Positions 8,039 through 15,828 of a stretch of DNA of 64,000 nt are shown piece by piece; within the stretch, counting starts at the first letter, position 1; each line of letters opens with the position of its first letter. The stretch covers positions 62,001-126,000 of the forward strand of contig NZ_JAGSHT010000007.1 in assembly GCF_019947135.1 (NCBI RefSeq). The letters run 5' to 3'. The stretch is from Occultella gossypii. Its GTDB lineage: Bacteria; Actinomycetota; Actinomycetes; Actinomycetales; Beutenbergiaceae. Position numbers and translations under genes: made by a program. The notes under the pieces are model-generated. The model was not told the origin of the DNA and did not search any database. It was given only the letters and a program-made list of their open reading frames with translations.

Positions 8039-8698
8039 TCAGTCCTCCCGCTGGGCCGTGCGGCGGCGAGCCACCAGGACGGCCGCCAGGCCGACGACGA
8101 CGACCCCGGCGAGCCCGGCGATCACCCCGACGGGGGCACCGGAGCCCTGCTCGGTCTCGGCGTCGGTCGTGGACTCGGCCGGCTCTGCCGATCCGTCCAT
8201 GGTCTCGCCAGCACCCTCGGCACCCGCAGCCACGTCGGCGGCGGTCACGGTGGGCCCGGCGCTGCCGTCGAAGTAGCGCCAGCCCTCGTAGCTGCCGACG
8301 ACCGGGTCCGCCAGGTCCGCGCCGACCGTGGAGCTGACCCACTCGGCCCCCGGCTCCGCCGTCCAATAGGACCAGAAGCTGCCCTCGAACACCGTGGGGC
8401 ATGGGTCCGGTTGGGCGTTGACGGCACAGATCAGGCCGGCGCTGTCCTCCGCGAGGGTGAATCCGGCCAGTTCCAGCGCCTCCCGGCCCGACGCCGGGTC
8501 ACCCTCGGCGCAGCCGACCTCGACCGCACCGCCGACGTCGGTGAAGTCGACCACGACGGTGACGCCGTCGTCCGCGGTCAGGCAGCCGCCCGTGGGGGCC
8601 TGGCCGGCTTCCGCGCTCGCGGCGGTCGGCAACAGGGTGAGCAGGCCGAGTGCGATCGCGGCCGCGCAGCCGGTCGTGGAGATCTTGGGGTGTCTCAT
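8039..8698 (-). CDS. Secreted tail-anchored protein of ECF/B12 operon (SCO2322-like, DUF4430-like arrangement)
   Basis: A 219-residue protein, first gene after the cobalamin riboswitch. It has a Sec signal peptide (cleavage near TAASA/EAG), an extracellular domain of about 110 residues, a Ser/Thr/Glu-rich linker and a C-terminal membrane helix followed by RRR. The extracellular domain carries GVTVVVDFTD, REALELAGF, a Cys pair (LICAV ... PCPTV), FWSYW and SYEGWRY. This order resembles the SCO2322-type proteins found with ECF operons in Streptomyces. It also recalls DUF4430, which corresponds to the C-terminal domain of human transcobalamin. I infer a surface capture protein for cobalamin; neither fold nor ligand is shown here. 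Confidence 0.6.
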   Translation of the reverse strand: MRHPKISTTGCAAAIALGLLTLLPTAASAEAGQAPTGGCLTADDGVTVVVDFTDVGGAVEVGCAEGDPASGREALELAGFTLAEDSAGLICAVNAQPDPCPTVFEGSFWSYWTAEPGAEWVSSTVGADLADPVVGSYEGWRYFDGSAGPTVTAADVAAGAEGAGETMDGSAEPAESTTDAETEQGSGAPVGVIAGLAGVVVVGLAAVLVARRRTAQRED

Positions 8699-8820
8699 GG
8701 TGGAGCCTTCCGGGAGGGTGCCCGCGGGGTGGGCCCGCTCCCCCGGGTCCCGGGCATGAGCGCGCGGGATGAGGACTCGGGCTCCTCCCGCAGTCCACGA
8801 CGGGTCGAGCCTTCGATCCC

Positions 8821-8945
8821 GAGCAGGTGATCCGGCTCGTCGCCCGCATCGGTGCTGCGGGCGACCCACGGTTGCGGGACAGCGCCGGTTTCGGACCGGC
8901 TTCCCCTGATCTCGGGTCGACTGATTGTGTTGGCTGGAGTCTACG
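8821..8945 (-). promoter_or_regulatory. Cobalamin riboswitch
   Basis: The minus strand upstream of the secreted-protein gene carries the B12-box core. In order: GGGGAAGCCGG, loop TCCGAAA, CCGGCGCTG, TCCCGCAACCGTG, a GC-rich hairpin arm (GTCGCCCGC/GCGGGCGAC) and the 3' closing segment GAGCCGGATCACCTGCTC. These match the conserved GGGAA / CCGG-TGCGAAT-CCGG / CTGnCCCGCAACTGT / ACCTGC pattern of the RF00174 class. The 5' limit is uncertain; a TAGACT box at 8943-8938 could start the RNA near 8931. About 120 bases between aptamer and ATG would hold the expression platform. High cobalamin is expected to switch off the importer operon. Confidence 0.85.
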
Positions 8946-8996
8946 GCCGCGTGGCGACAACCGTGCGCGGGTGTGGCGGCGGTGTCATGCTGGGGC

Positions 8997-9545
8997 ATGG
9001 CCAGCATCTCGACCGGCACCGGGGACGACGGCACCACCGGACTGTTCCTCGGTGGCCGGGTGTCCAAGCGGGACGCCCAGGTGGAGGCCGGCGGCGACCT
9101 CGACGAGACCATCGCCGTGCTCGGGGTCGCTCGAGCCTGCTGCCACGACACCGAACTCGCCGCACTCGTGCTGCGGTTGCAGCGCGAACTCTTCGTCTGC
9201 GGCGCCGACCTGTCCACGAATCCGTTCCACCGGGACCGGCTCGAACCGGGAGTCTCCCTGGTGACGTCGGAGATGGTGACCGCCTTGGAGACCCTCATGG
9301 ACGATCTCCTCGAGCAGCGCCCGCTACGACCGGTGTTCATCGTGCCGGGCTCGAATCAGGTCAGCGCGGCCCTCGATCACGCCCGCACTGTGGCACGCCG
9401 GGCGGAGCGGCACGTGGTGGCCGCGCGCGCGTCGGGCGTCGAGGTGAACCACCAGCTGTCCACGTATCTGAACCGGTTCTCGGACCTGCTCTTCGTCCTG
9501 GCCCGGCACGCCGGCGGCGAGGACGAGCCGGCCAGCCACGACTGA
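8997..9545 (+). CDS. pduO: PduO-type ATP:cob(I)alamin adenosyltransferase
   Basis: A 182-residue homologue of the PduO-type adenosyltransferase that makes adenosylcobalamin from cob(I)alamin and ATP. The ATP-binding N-terminus is plain: TGTGDDGTTGLFLGGRVSK, then DLDETIAVLG. The later motifs FIVPGSNQVSAALDHARTV, ARRAERHVV and YLNRFSDLLFVLAR follow in the expected order. ATG 8997 is chosen because the protein then begins just before the ATP motif. It diverges from the riboswitch-controlled importer, so uptake and coenzyme formation sit together. The usual EAYGTVDE motif reads EAGGDLDE, a mild variation. Confidence 0.9.
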   Translation: MASISTGTGDDGTTGLFLGGRVSKRDAQVEAGGDLDETIAVLGVARACCHDTELAALVLRLQRELFVCGADLSTNPFHRDRLEPGVSLVTSEMVTALETLMDDLLEQRPLRPVFIVPGSNQVSAALDHARTVARRAERHVVAARASGVEVNHQLSTYLNRFSDLLFVLARHAGGEDEPASHD

Positions 9546-9556
9546 TCACGATCAGC

Positions 9557-10975
9557 TCAGTTATCCGTCCTGGCCGCCCGCCGTGCCGCGATCTCGGCGG
9601 TGATCTCCCGGAACCGCTCCTCGGTGAGCGGGTAGAAGAACATCACCGTCACGGAGAGCAGCAGGAAGCCACCGACCAGCCCGCCCGCCCATAGCTGGAT
9701 GTTCTGCGACACCCCGTCGGCCTGGGCCTCGCCGGCCGCCGCGGACGCGGCGCTGAACCCGGCCCAGGTGAGTGCGAACCCGCCGACGAACCCACCGAGT
9801 GCCTGCCCCATCTTCCGGGTGAACGAGAACGCGGCATAGGTGGTGCCCTCGGTCCGGTTCCCCGAGCGCCACTCGCCGTACTCGACGGTGTCCGCCTCGA
9901 GGGCCCACATGAGGGTGTTCACGCCGTTGACAGCGGTACCCATGAGGAAGAACGCGATCAGCCCCACCCACGGCGTGGTGTCCAGCGGCCCGAAGGCGAG
10001 CACCACGGCCCCCATGATGCCGACCGCTCCGAACGTGACGTAGCCGGTGCGCTTGCCCACCGTTCGCACCACCCGCGGGATCAGCGGGCCCACGAAGAAC
10101 AGCGGGAGCACCTGGGCCAGTGTGTTGAACGCGATGTACGTCGCGTTGCCCTGCACGTAGATGGCGATGTAGGAGCCGAGGGTGCTCATCGCCGTCAGGC
10201 CGGTGAGGAACAGCACCGCGCCACCGGAGAGCCACAGCAACGGCTTGTTGCCGCCGAGCGTCCTCATGCTGTCGAGGAAGCCGACGGTGACGCCCGGCCG
10301 GGTGACCTGCTCGCGGTTCGAGAAGACGAGGAACAGGTACAGGACCATGCCGACCGCCACGAAGATGCCCGTGGTCAGGAACAGGGACTGCTGGAGCGCA
10401 CCCGGATCCTCGGCGTTCCCCGAGATCTGCGGCGCGATCACGAAAGCCAGCGCGAGCACCGCCAGTGCGGCGCCGTACCCACGGAACACGGCCAGCTTGG
10501 CCCGCTCGGTGGGCACCTGGGTGAGCGACGGTGCCATCGACCCGTACGCGATGTTCACCAGCGTGTAGAAGATCGAACCCATCAGCAGGTACGTCACGTA
10601 CATGTAGACGATCGCCGCGGTGCCGGCGATGTCCGGGAACACGATCTTCGCCGAGTAGATCGCCCAGCTCGAGACCAGCAGCGGCAGCGAGAAGATCAGG
10701 ATGAAGGGGCGGAACTTGCCCATCTTTCCGGGCGTGCGCCCGTCGATGAGGCGGCCTGCGCCGAGGTCGGTGAACGCGTCGACGAAGCGGACCACCAGGA
10801 ACATTGTCCCGATCACCGCACCCTCGACGCCCACGACGTTCGTGTAGTACAGGATGAGGAACATCCCGGCCATGGTGAAACTCAGGTTGTTGGCCGCATC
10901 CCCGGCCGCGTAGCCGAGGTAGTTCTTCAGGGTCATCGCCCGCGGACCGGCCTCGGCGGGCATTGCTCCAGTCAT
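9557..10975 (-). CDS. GPH-family sugar:cation symporter (MFS)
   Basis: A 472-residue, 12-helix transporter of the glycoside-pentoside-hexuronide family (MelB/XynB/UidB type). Family features: YLGYAAGDAANNLSFTM at helix 1, VVRFVDAFTDLGAGRLIDG with the cation-site acids, and GKFRPFILIFS in the first inter-helix loop. ATG 10975 follows an AAGGAG site. It lies 35 bases downstream of the cytidylate-kinase-like gene, and both may be co-transcribed. The family imports glycosides or uronides with Na+ or H+; the neighbouring isomerase, dehydrogenase and GMC genes suggest a glycoside substrate. Confidence 0.92.
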   Translation of the reverse strand: MTGAMPAEAGPRAMTLKNYLGYAAGDAANNLSFTMAGMFLILYYTNVVGVEGAVIGTMFLVVRFVDAFTDLGAGRLIDGRTPGKMGKFRPFILIFSLPLLVSSWAIYSAKIVFPDIAGTAAIVYMYVTYLLMGSIFYTLVNIAYGSMAPSLTQVPTERAKLAVFRGYGAALAVLALAFVIAPQISGNAEDPGALQQSLFLTTGIFVAVGMVLYLFLVFSNREQVTRPGVTVGFLDSMRTLGGNKPLLWLSGGAVLFLTGLTAMSTLGSYIAIYVQGNATYIAFNTLAQVLPLFFVGPLIPRVVRTVGKRTGYVTFGAVGIMGAVVLAFGPLDTTPWVGLIAFFLMGTAVNGVNTLMWALEADTVEYGEWRSGNRTEGTTYAAFSFTRKMGQALGGFVGGFALTWAGFSAASAAAGEAQADGVSQNIQLWAGGLVGGFLLLSVTVMFFYPLTEERFREITAEIAARRAARTDN

Positions 10976-11010
10976 GTCGTCTCCTTCGACGAAGTCGGAA
11001 CCGGTCCTCC

Positions 11011-11646
11011 TCAGACCTGAGCGGGTCCGGCGAGCGCGCGGACTGTTTCGACGATGGCCCGGACCACACCGTCGATGGGCACCCTGCTGGTGTTGAACAC
11101 CATGTCGTACCGGTCCGGCAGACGCGGGTCCCAGCCGTAGAGGACCTTGGACATCTCGCCGCGCACGTCGTCCTCGCGCTGCTGGCGGGCGGCCGCCCGG
11201 TCGAGCGGGATTTCCGCCTGCTGAGCGGCGCGGGCGACCCGGTCCACGAGGGCACCGGTGAGCAGCACGTGCACCGTGTTCGGGCGGTCGGCGAGGATCA
11301 CGGTGGCGTTCCGGCCGACGATGACGCCGCCGGACTCGGCGTAACTCCGGACCGTCCGGTTGTTGTCCATGACCAGGTCGTACTTGTCCTGCTGGGTGGC
11401 CACCACGTCCCGCCCGTCGAAGCCACCGTAGGCGCCGCCCATCGCGGCGTAGACGGTGGCCAGCGTGGCGTTCTGCGCAAGCCTGTCCGGGCCGCCGCCC
11501 TCGATGTCCTCGGAACTGAACGCCTGGCCGTGGAACGGCAGTCCCAGAGCCTCGGCGACCTTCGTCCCCACGGCCTGCGCACCAGCGCCGTAGTGCTCGA
11601 ACAGCGTGACCACCGGCTTGCCGGCCGGTTGCCGATCGGCCTCCAT
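11011..11646 (-). CDS. Cytidylate-kinase-like family protein (PF13189-type)
   Basis: A 211-residue P-loop-like protein. It begins VVTLFEHYGAGAQAVGTKVAEALG, where the Walker loop is degenerate (YGAGAQAVG rather than GxxGxGKS). Later come GGVIVGRNATVIL, HVLLTGALVDRVARAAQQ and the kinase-like lid segment ARQQREDDVRGEMSKVLYGWD, then YDMVFNTSRVP. This fits the cytidylate-kinase-2 family. That family is common beside transporters and its substrate is generally unknown. ATG 11646 has a GGAGGGG site upstream. It directly precedes the GPH symporter gene; a kinase acting on an imported sugar or nucleoside is possible but unproven. Confidence 0.8.
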   Translation of the reverse strand: MEADRQPAGKPVVTLFEHYGAGAQAVGTKVAEALGLPFHGQAFSSEDIEGGGPDRLAQNATLATVYAAMGGAYGGFDGRDVVATQQDKYDLVMDNNRTVRSYAESGGVIVGRNATVILADRPNTVHVLLTGALVDRVARAAQQAEIPLDRAAARQQREDDVRGEMSKVLYGWDPRLPDRYDMVFNTSRVPIDGVVRAIVETVRALAGPAQV

Positions 11647-11826
11647 CGCGCTCACCCCTCCCGTGCCGGTGGCGACCTTGCCACCGGCGCCGCTCGTCGT
11701 CGAGACCTCGGTACCAGCATGCCGGAACCGGCTCCGAAATGTGTCCGGTTCGTGAAGGCTACGGGAACCTCCGCACGCCGGCGAGCGGACCAACGGCGGG
11801 TCGCCGGTGCCCGTCGGACATGACGA

Positions 11827-11860
11827 GGGGCGTCCTCCGGCGGTGACCGGAGGACGCCCC
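11827..11860. terminator. Strong terminator hairpin after sugar isomerase gene
   Basis: A perfect 14-bp stem GGGGCGTCCTCCGG/CCGGAGGACGCCCC with a 6-base loop lies 11 bases past the isomerase stop (minus strand). It separates the isomerase/dehydrogenase unit from the kinase/GPH unit. Confidence 0.8.
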
Positions 11861-11871
11861 TGCGGCGTGGC

Positions 11872-12876
11872 TCAGCGGGTGCTGAACGCGGCGTCGAACG
11901 CAGCCTCGGGCGCGTCGAACGCGAACTTCTTCACGAACTCGAGGGCCTCCGGGGCGCCCACCAGACGGTCCATCCCGGCGTCCTCCCACTCCACCGAGAT
12001 CGGTCCGTCGTAGCCGATGTGGTTGAGGGCCCGGAAGGCGTCCTCCCATGGCACGTCGCCGTGCCCGGTCGAGACGAAGTCCCAGCCACGGCGGGGGTCC
12101 GACCAGGGCAGGTGCGAGGACAGCCGGCCGTTACGCCCGTTCGTCATGCGCAGCTTCGTGTCCTTGCAGTCCACGTGGTAGATCCGGTCCGCGAAGTCGA
12201 CGAGGAAGGAGACGGGGTCGATCTGCTGCCAGACCATGTGGCTCGGGTCCCAGTTCAGACCGAACGCGTCCCGGTGGCCGATGGCCTCGAGGGTGCGCAC
12301 CGTGGACCAGTAGTCGTACGCGATCTCGCTGGGGTGGACCTCGTGGGCGAACCGGACACCGACCTCGTCGAACACGTCCAGGATCGGGTTCCACCGGTCC
12401 GCGAAGTCCTGGTAGCCGGCCTCGATGATCTCGTCGCGCACCGGCGGGAACATCGCCACGTACTTCCAGATCGCCGAGCCGGTGAACCCGACCACCGTCT
12501 TGACGCCGAGCCGGGCGGCGGCGCGGGCGGTGTTCTTCATCTCCTCGGCGGCCCGTTGCCGGACGCCCTCGGCGTCGCCGTCGCCCCAGATGGAATCGGG
12601 GAGCATCTCACGGTGCCGGATATCGATGGGGTCGTCGCAGACGGCCTGGCCCTTGAGGTGGTTGGAGATTGCCCAGACCTTCAGGTCGTACCGGGCCAGC
12701 AGGTCCAGCTTCTCCTGGACGTAGTCGTCGTCGGTCGCGGCGCGGTTCGGGTCGAGGTGATCGCCCCAACAGGCGATCTCAAGTCCGTCGTAGCCCCACT
12801 CGCTGGCGAGCCGGGCCACCTCCTCGAAGGGGAGGTCCGCCCACTGTCCGGTGAACAGGGTGATCGGTCGTGCCAT
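11872..12876 (-). CDS. Sugar phosphate isomerase/epimerase-like TIM barrel
   Basis: A 334-residue xylose-isomerase-like (AP endonuclease family 2) barrel. Likely metal ligands occur at strand ends: [44 protein letters not shown] and [11 protein letters not shown]. These supply the Glu, Asp and His set typical of IolE/epimerase-type enzymes. It lies 75 bases downstream of the Gfo/Idh/MocA gene and is followed by a strong terminator, so the pair forms an operon. Such pairs oxidise a sugar ring and then isomerise or cleave the keto-sugar. The exact substrate is not visible. Confidence 0.88.
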   Translation of the reverse strand: MARPITLFTGQWADLPFEEVARLASEWGYDGLEIACWGDHLDPNRAATDDDYVQEKLDLLARYDLKVWAISNHLKGQAVCDDPIDIRHREMLPDSIWGDGDAEGVRQRAAEEMKNTARAAARLGVKTVVGFTGSAIWKYVAMFPPVRDEIIEAGYQDFADRWNPILDVFDEVGVRFAHEVHPSEIAYDYWSTVRTLEAIGHRDAFGLNWDPSHMVWQQIDPVSFLVDFADRIYHVDCKDTKLRMTNGRNGRLSSHLPWSDPRRGWDFVSTGHGDVPWEDAFRALNHIGYDGPISVEWEDAGMDRLVGAPEALEFVKKFAFDAPEAAFDAAFSTR

Positions 12877-12951
12877 GGGAATTCTGCTCCTCGCTGCGGG
12901 GTTCTCTTCGGTCGGTTCGTGCTGGTCCGTGGTCGGCCAGGTCAGGTCGGG

Positions 12952-14133
12952 TCAGCCGGCGGTCGGGATGTCCAACCAGGTGCTCCCACCCTGGGCGCTC
13001 TCCTCGACTGCGGCAAGGACCCGCTGCACGGCGAGCCCGTCGGCGAAGGACGGTTCGGGCTGCTCGCCGGCGGAGACCGCGGTGACCAGGTCCACGACCT
13101 GATGGGTGAAGGCGTGCTCGTAACCGAGCCCGTGGCCGGCCGGCCACCAGGCGGAGATGAACGGGTGCTCCGGCTCGGTGACGAGGATCCGGCGGTAGCC
13201 GGCGGTGCGCGCGTCCTCGCCGGCGTCGAAGTACTCGAGGACGTTCAGGTCCTCGAGGTCGAACGCGAGGGATCCTGCCGAACCGTTGATCTCGAACCGC
13301 AGTCCGTTCTTGCGGCCCCACGCGAACCGGGTGGCCTCGAACGTCCCGATCGCGCCGCCGGCGAGCCGGGCCAGCCAGATGGCCGCGTCATCGACCGTCA
13401 CCGGCCCGAGCTCGGCTCCCCCGGTGCCGGCCAGGCCGGCGAACTCGGTGGCGACCGGCCGCTCCTTCACGAACGTCTCGGTGAGCCCCACGACGCCGGT
13501 GATCGCCTGGCCCGTCACGAACTGGATCAGGTCGGTGATGTGGGCGCCGATGTCCCCGAGTGCGCCCGACCCCGCCTTGGTCTTGTCCAGGCGCCAGGAC
13601 AGCGGGGCGCTGGAGTCCGCGATCCAGTCCTGGAGATACTGGGCCCGCACCTGCCGGATGGTGCCGAGGCGGCCCTCGGCGATGAGCTGGCGGGCGAGTT
13701 GGACGGCGGGGACCCGGCGGTAGGTGAAGCCCACCATCGCGAGCACACCGTTGGCCCGGGCCGCCTCCGCGGCCGCGGCCATCTGCTCGGCCTCGGCGAC
13801 GGTGTTCGCGAGCGGCTTCTCGCAGAGCACGTGCTTGCCGGCGTCGAGCGCGGCGATCGCGATCTCGGCGTGGGTGTCACCCGGGGTGCACACGTCCACC
13901 AGGTCCACGTCGTCGCGGGTGATCGCAGTGCGCCAGTCCGTCTCGGTGTCCCGCCAGTCCAGCTTCGCCGCCGCCGCGGCCAACGCCTCCGGGTTCCGCC
14001 CACAGATGACCTGCTGGATCGGCGTGAGCGGCAGATCGAAGAAGCGGGGCGCGTTGCGCCACGCCTGCGAATGTGCGGCGCCCATGAAGGCGTACCCGAT
14101 CATCGCGACGTTCAAGGGTGGACTGGCGGTCAT
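12952..14133 (-). CDS. Gfo/Idh/MocA-family sugar dehydrogenase
   Basis: A 393-residue NAD(P)-dependent oxidoreductase. The N-terminal Rossmann strand VAMIGYAFMGAAHSQAW carries a G-x-x-F-M-G dinucleotide motif. It is followed by VDVCTPGDTHAEIA and the family hallmark GKHVLCEKPLA, whose Lys is catalytic. The C-terminal GFO_IDH_MocA domain contains GDIGAHITDLIQFVTG with the substrate His/Asp. ATG 14133 follows AGGAGAG. Gene order is dehydrogenase then isomerase (11872-12876). Upstream lies the damaged tract and the divergent GMC oxidoreductase. The open frame extends upstream into poly-proline/glycine coding that is an artefact of that tract. Confidence 0.92.
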   Translation of the reverse strand: MTASPPLNVAMIGYAFMGAAHSQAWRNAPRFFDLPLTPIQQVICGRNPEALAAAAAKLDWRDTETDWRTAITRDDVDLVDVCTPGDTHAEIAIAALDAGKHVLCEKPLANTVAEAEQMAAAAEAARANGVLAMVGFTYRRVPAVQLARQLIAEGRLGTIRQVRAQYLQDWIADSSAPLSWRLDKTKAGSGALGDIGAHITDLIQFVTGQAITGVVGLTETFVKERPVATEFAGLAGTGGAELGPVTVDDAAIWLARLAGGAIGTFEATRFAWGRKNGLRFEINGSAGSLAFDLEDLNVLEYFDAGEDARTAGYRRILVTEPEHPFISAWWPAGHGLGYEHAFTHQVVDLVTAVSAGEQPEPSFADGLAVQRVLAAVEESAQGGSTWLDIPTAG

Positions 14134-14170
14134 CGAATTCTCTCTCCTCGGTGGTGTTCTCTCATGCGGT

Positions 14171-14306
14171 GGGGGCGGGGGGGGGGGGGGGGGGGGGCCG
14201 CCCCCCCCCCCCCCCCCCCCGGCCCCCCCCCCCCCCCCCCCCACCCCCCCCACCCCCCCCCCGGGGCGCCCGCGGGGGGGGCCCCCCCCGGCGTCCGCGC
14301 GGGCGG
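14171..14306. other. Poly-G then poly-C block, probable sequencing/assembly artefact
   Basis: From 14171 the left flank runs into a nearly pure G tract of about 27 bases. After CCG at 14198-14200 follow about 80 bases of nearly pure C with a few G or A. A short mixed G/C stretch then leads back to normal coding sequence. G extending rightward from the left flank and C extending leftward from the right flank is what two-colour sequencing reads give when signal drops out on both strands. The N-terminal FAD-binding segment of the GMC protein, expected exactly here, is missing. I therefore regard the block as a gap filled with false bases. Confidence 0.8.
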
Positions 14307-14319
14307 GGCGCCGGCCCGC

Positions 14320-15822
14320 CGCAACGCCGAGCTGCGCGGCGATCACCTGCGCGGCAAACGGAACGCCGTGTACTCCCCGACGGTCGGGCCCGGTCCCGGG
14401 TACCCGCGGGAACTGGATACCGCCGCCGGCCCGATCGAGGTCGACGCGGCGACCGACGCCGGCCTGTACGGGCTGAACGCCGACGTCCTCGGTGGCGGCA
14501 CCCGGGTCTGGCAGGGCATGGCGTGGCGGTTCCTGCCGGAGGACTTCCGGATGCGGCAGGTCTACGGCAATCCCGAGGGCGCGAGCCTGGCGGACTGGCC
14601 GGTGGACTACGCCGAGCTGGAGCCCTACTACACGCGGGCCGAGGCCGAGCTGGGCGTCAGTGGCGCCGAGGGCTCACTCACCGCGCGGACGCCGCGCTCG
14701 GGCGGCTACCCGATGCCGGCCATGGGCAGCGAGCCGGCCCGCGAACTCCTCGCCCGGGCGGCGGAGGGCCTCGGGTGGGGCTGGGGTCCGATCCCGCTCG
14801 CCCTGAACAGCGTCCCGCACGCCGGCCGCCCGGCCTGCGTGCGGTGCGCGCAGTGCGTGGGTCACGCCTGTCCTGTCGACGCGAAGAACGGGGCGCACAA
14901 CACGGTCATCCCGCTCGCGCTCGCCACCGGCCGCTGCGACCTGCTCCAGGACGCCGAGGTCATCGAGGTCCGCGACGGGCACGGCGCCGCCGGGGTCACC
15001 GTGATGGTCGGGGCGTCGGGACCAGCGCCGGTCGCACTCGACGTGGCCGCGGACGTGGTGGTGGTCTCCGCGGGCGCGGTGGAGACCCCCCGACTGCTGC
15101 TCGCCTCCGGCCTGGGCAACGACCAGCTCGGCCGGCACCTGCACGACCACCGGTTCGTGAGCATCCTCGGCACCGTCGACGAGCCGGTCAAGCCCTACGT
15201 CGGCCCCGGCCACAGCATCGCCACCCTCGACCACGTGCACGCGGCCACCGTCCCATGGGGTGGCGGCGTCCTCGTGGACCTGATGAGCCTGCTGCCGCTG
15301 ACCTCCGCGGGTTCGCCCGCGCCGGGCGTGCCCGAGTGGGGTGCCGCTCACAAGGAGTGGATGCGGACGGGCAGGGCGCACGTGTTCGGGGTGTTCGGGA
15401 TGGGCCAGGAGATCCCGGTCGCCACGTCCCGGGTCGGCCTGAGCCCCCGGGTCCGGGACCGGTGGGGACGCCCGGGCGCGACCCTGCGCAAGGACGTCCA
15501 CCCGGCCTCGCTGGAGATCGACGACGGCATGGCCCGCGAGGGCGCGACGTGGCTGAGCGCGGCCGGTGCGGCGGGCGTGCGCCGGCTGGTCGGGACCGCG
15601 ACGGCGTCGGCGGCGGGCGAGCACTCGTGCGGCACCGCGCGGATGGGCACCTCGCCGCAGACGTCCGCGACCGATCCCTACGGTCGCCTGCACGGGGCGC
15701 GCCGGGTGGTCGTCTGCGACTCCTCGCTGCACCCCACGAACGGCTCCGTGAACCCGACGCTGACGATCATGGCGAACGCGTTCCGGGTGGCCGAGCATCT
15801 CGTGGCGCACTGGCCGGGCTGA
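14320..15822 (+). CDS. GMC-family FAD oxidoreductase, 5' end lost in artefact
   Basis: About 500 residues remain of a protein usually near 560-570. The N-terminal Rossmann motif GxGxxG is absent because the preceding sequence is the false poly-G/C block. Present are: NADVLGGGTRVWQGMAWRF (flavin-covering segment), a Cys cluster CVRCAQCVGHACPVDAKNG, the FAD-binding VSAGAVETPRLLLASG, and the C-terminal active site HSCGTARMG ... GSVNPTLTIMANAFR. The Cys cluster is typical of the gluconate/glucoside dehydrogenase branch. It diverges from the Gfo/Idh/MocA gene. I infer oxidation of a sugar or glycoside hydroxyl. The true start cannot be given. Confidence 0.85.
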   Translation, partial: RNAELRGDHLRGKRNAVYSPTVGPGPGYPRELDTAAGPIEVDAATDAGLYGLNADVLGGGTRVWQGMAWRFLPEDFRMRQVYGNPEGASLADWPVDYAELEPYYTRAEAELGVSGAEGSLTARTPRSGGYPMPAMGSEPARELLARAAEGLGWGWGPIPLALNSVPHAGRPACVRCAQCVGHACPVDAKNGAHNTVIPLALATGRCDLLQDAEVIEVRDGHGAAGVTVMVGASGPAPVALDVAADVVVVSAGAVETPRLLLASGLGNDQLGRHLHDHRFVSILGTVDEPVKPYVGPGHSIATLDHVHAATVPWGGGVLVDLMSLLPLTSAGSPAPGVPEWGAAHKEWMRTGRAHVFGVFGMGQEIPVATSRVGLSPRVRDRWGRPGATLRKDVHPASLEIDDGMAREGATWLSAAGAAGVRRLVGTATASAAGEHSCGTARMGTSPQTSATDPYGRLHGARRVVVCDSSLHPTNGSVNPTLTIMANAFRVAEHLVAHWPG

Positions 15823-15828
15823 GGTTCG

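Noticed and set aside
12019-14160. Long plus-strand open frame joined to the GMC oxidoreductase frame
   Set aside because: It is antisense to the isomerase and Gfo/Idh/MocA genes and is linked to the GMC frame only through the false poly-G/C block.
14118-14330. Poly-proline and poly-glycine coding segments on both strands
   Set aside because: They come from the homopolymer artefact, not from a real low-complexity protein domain.
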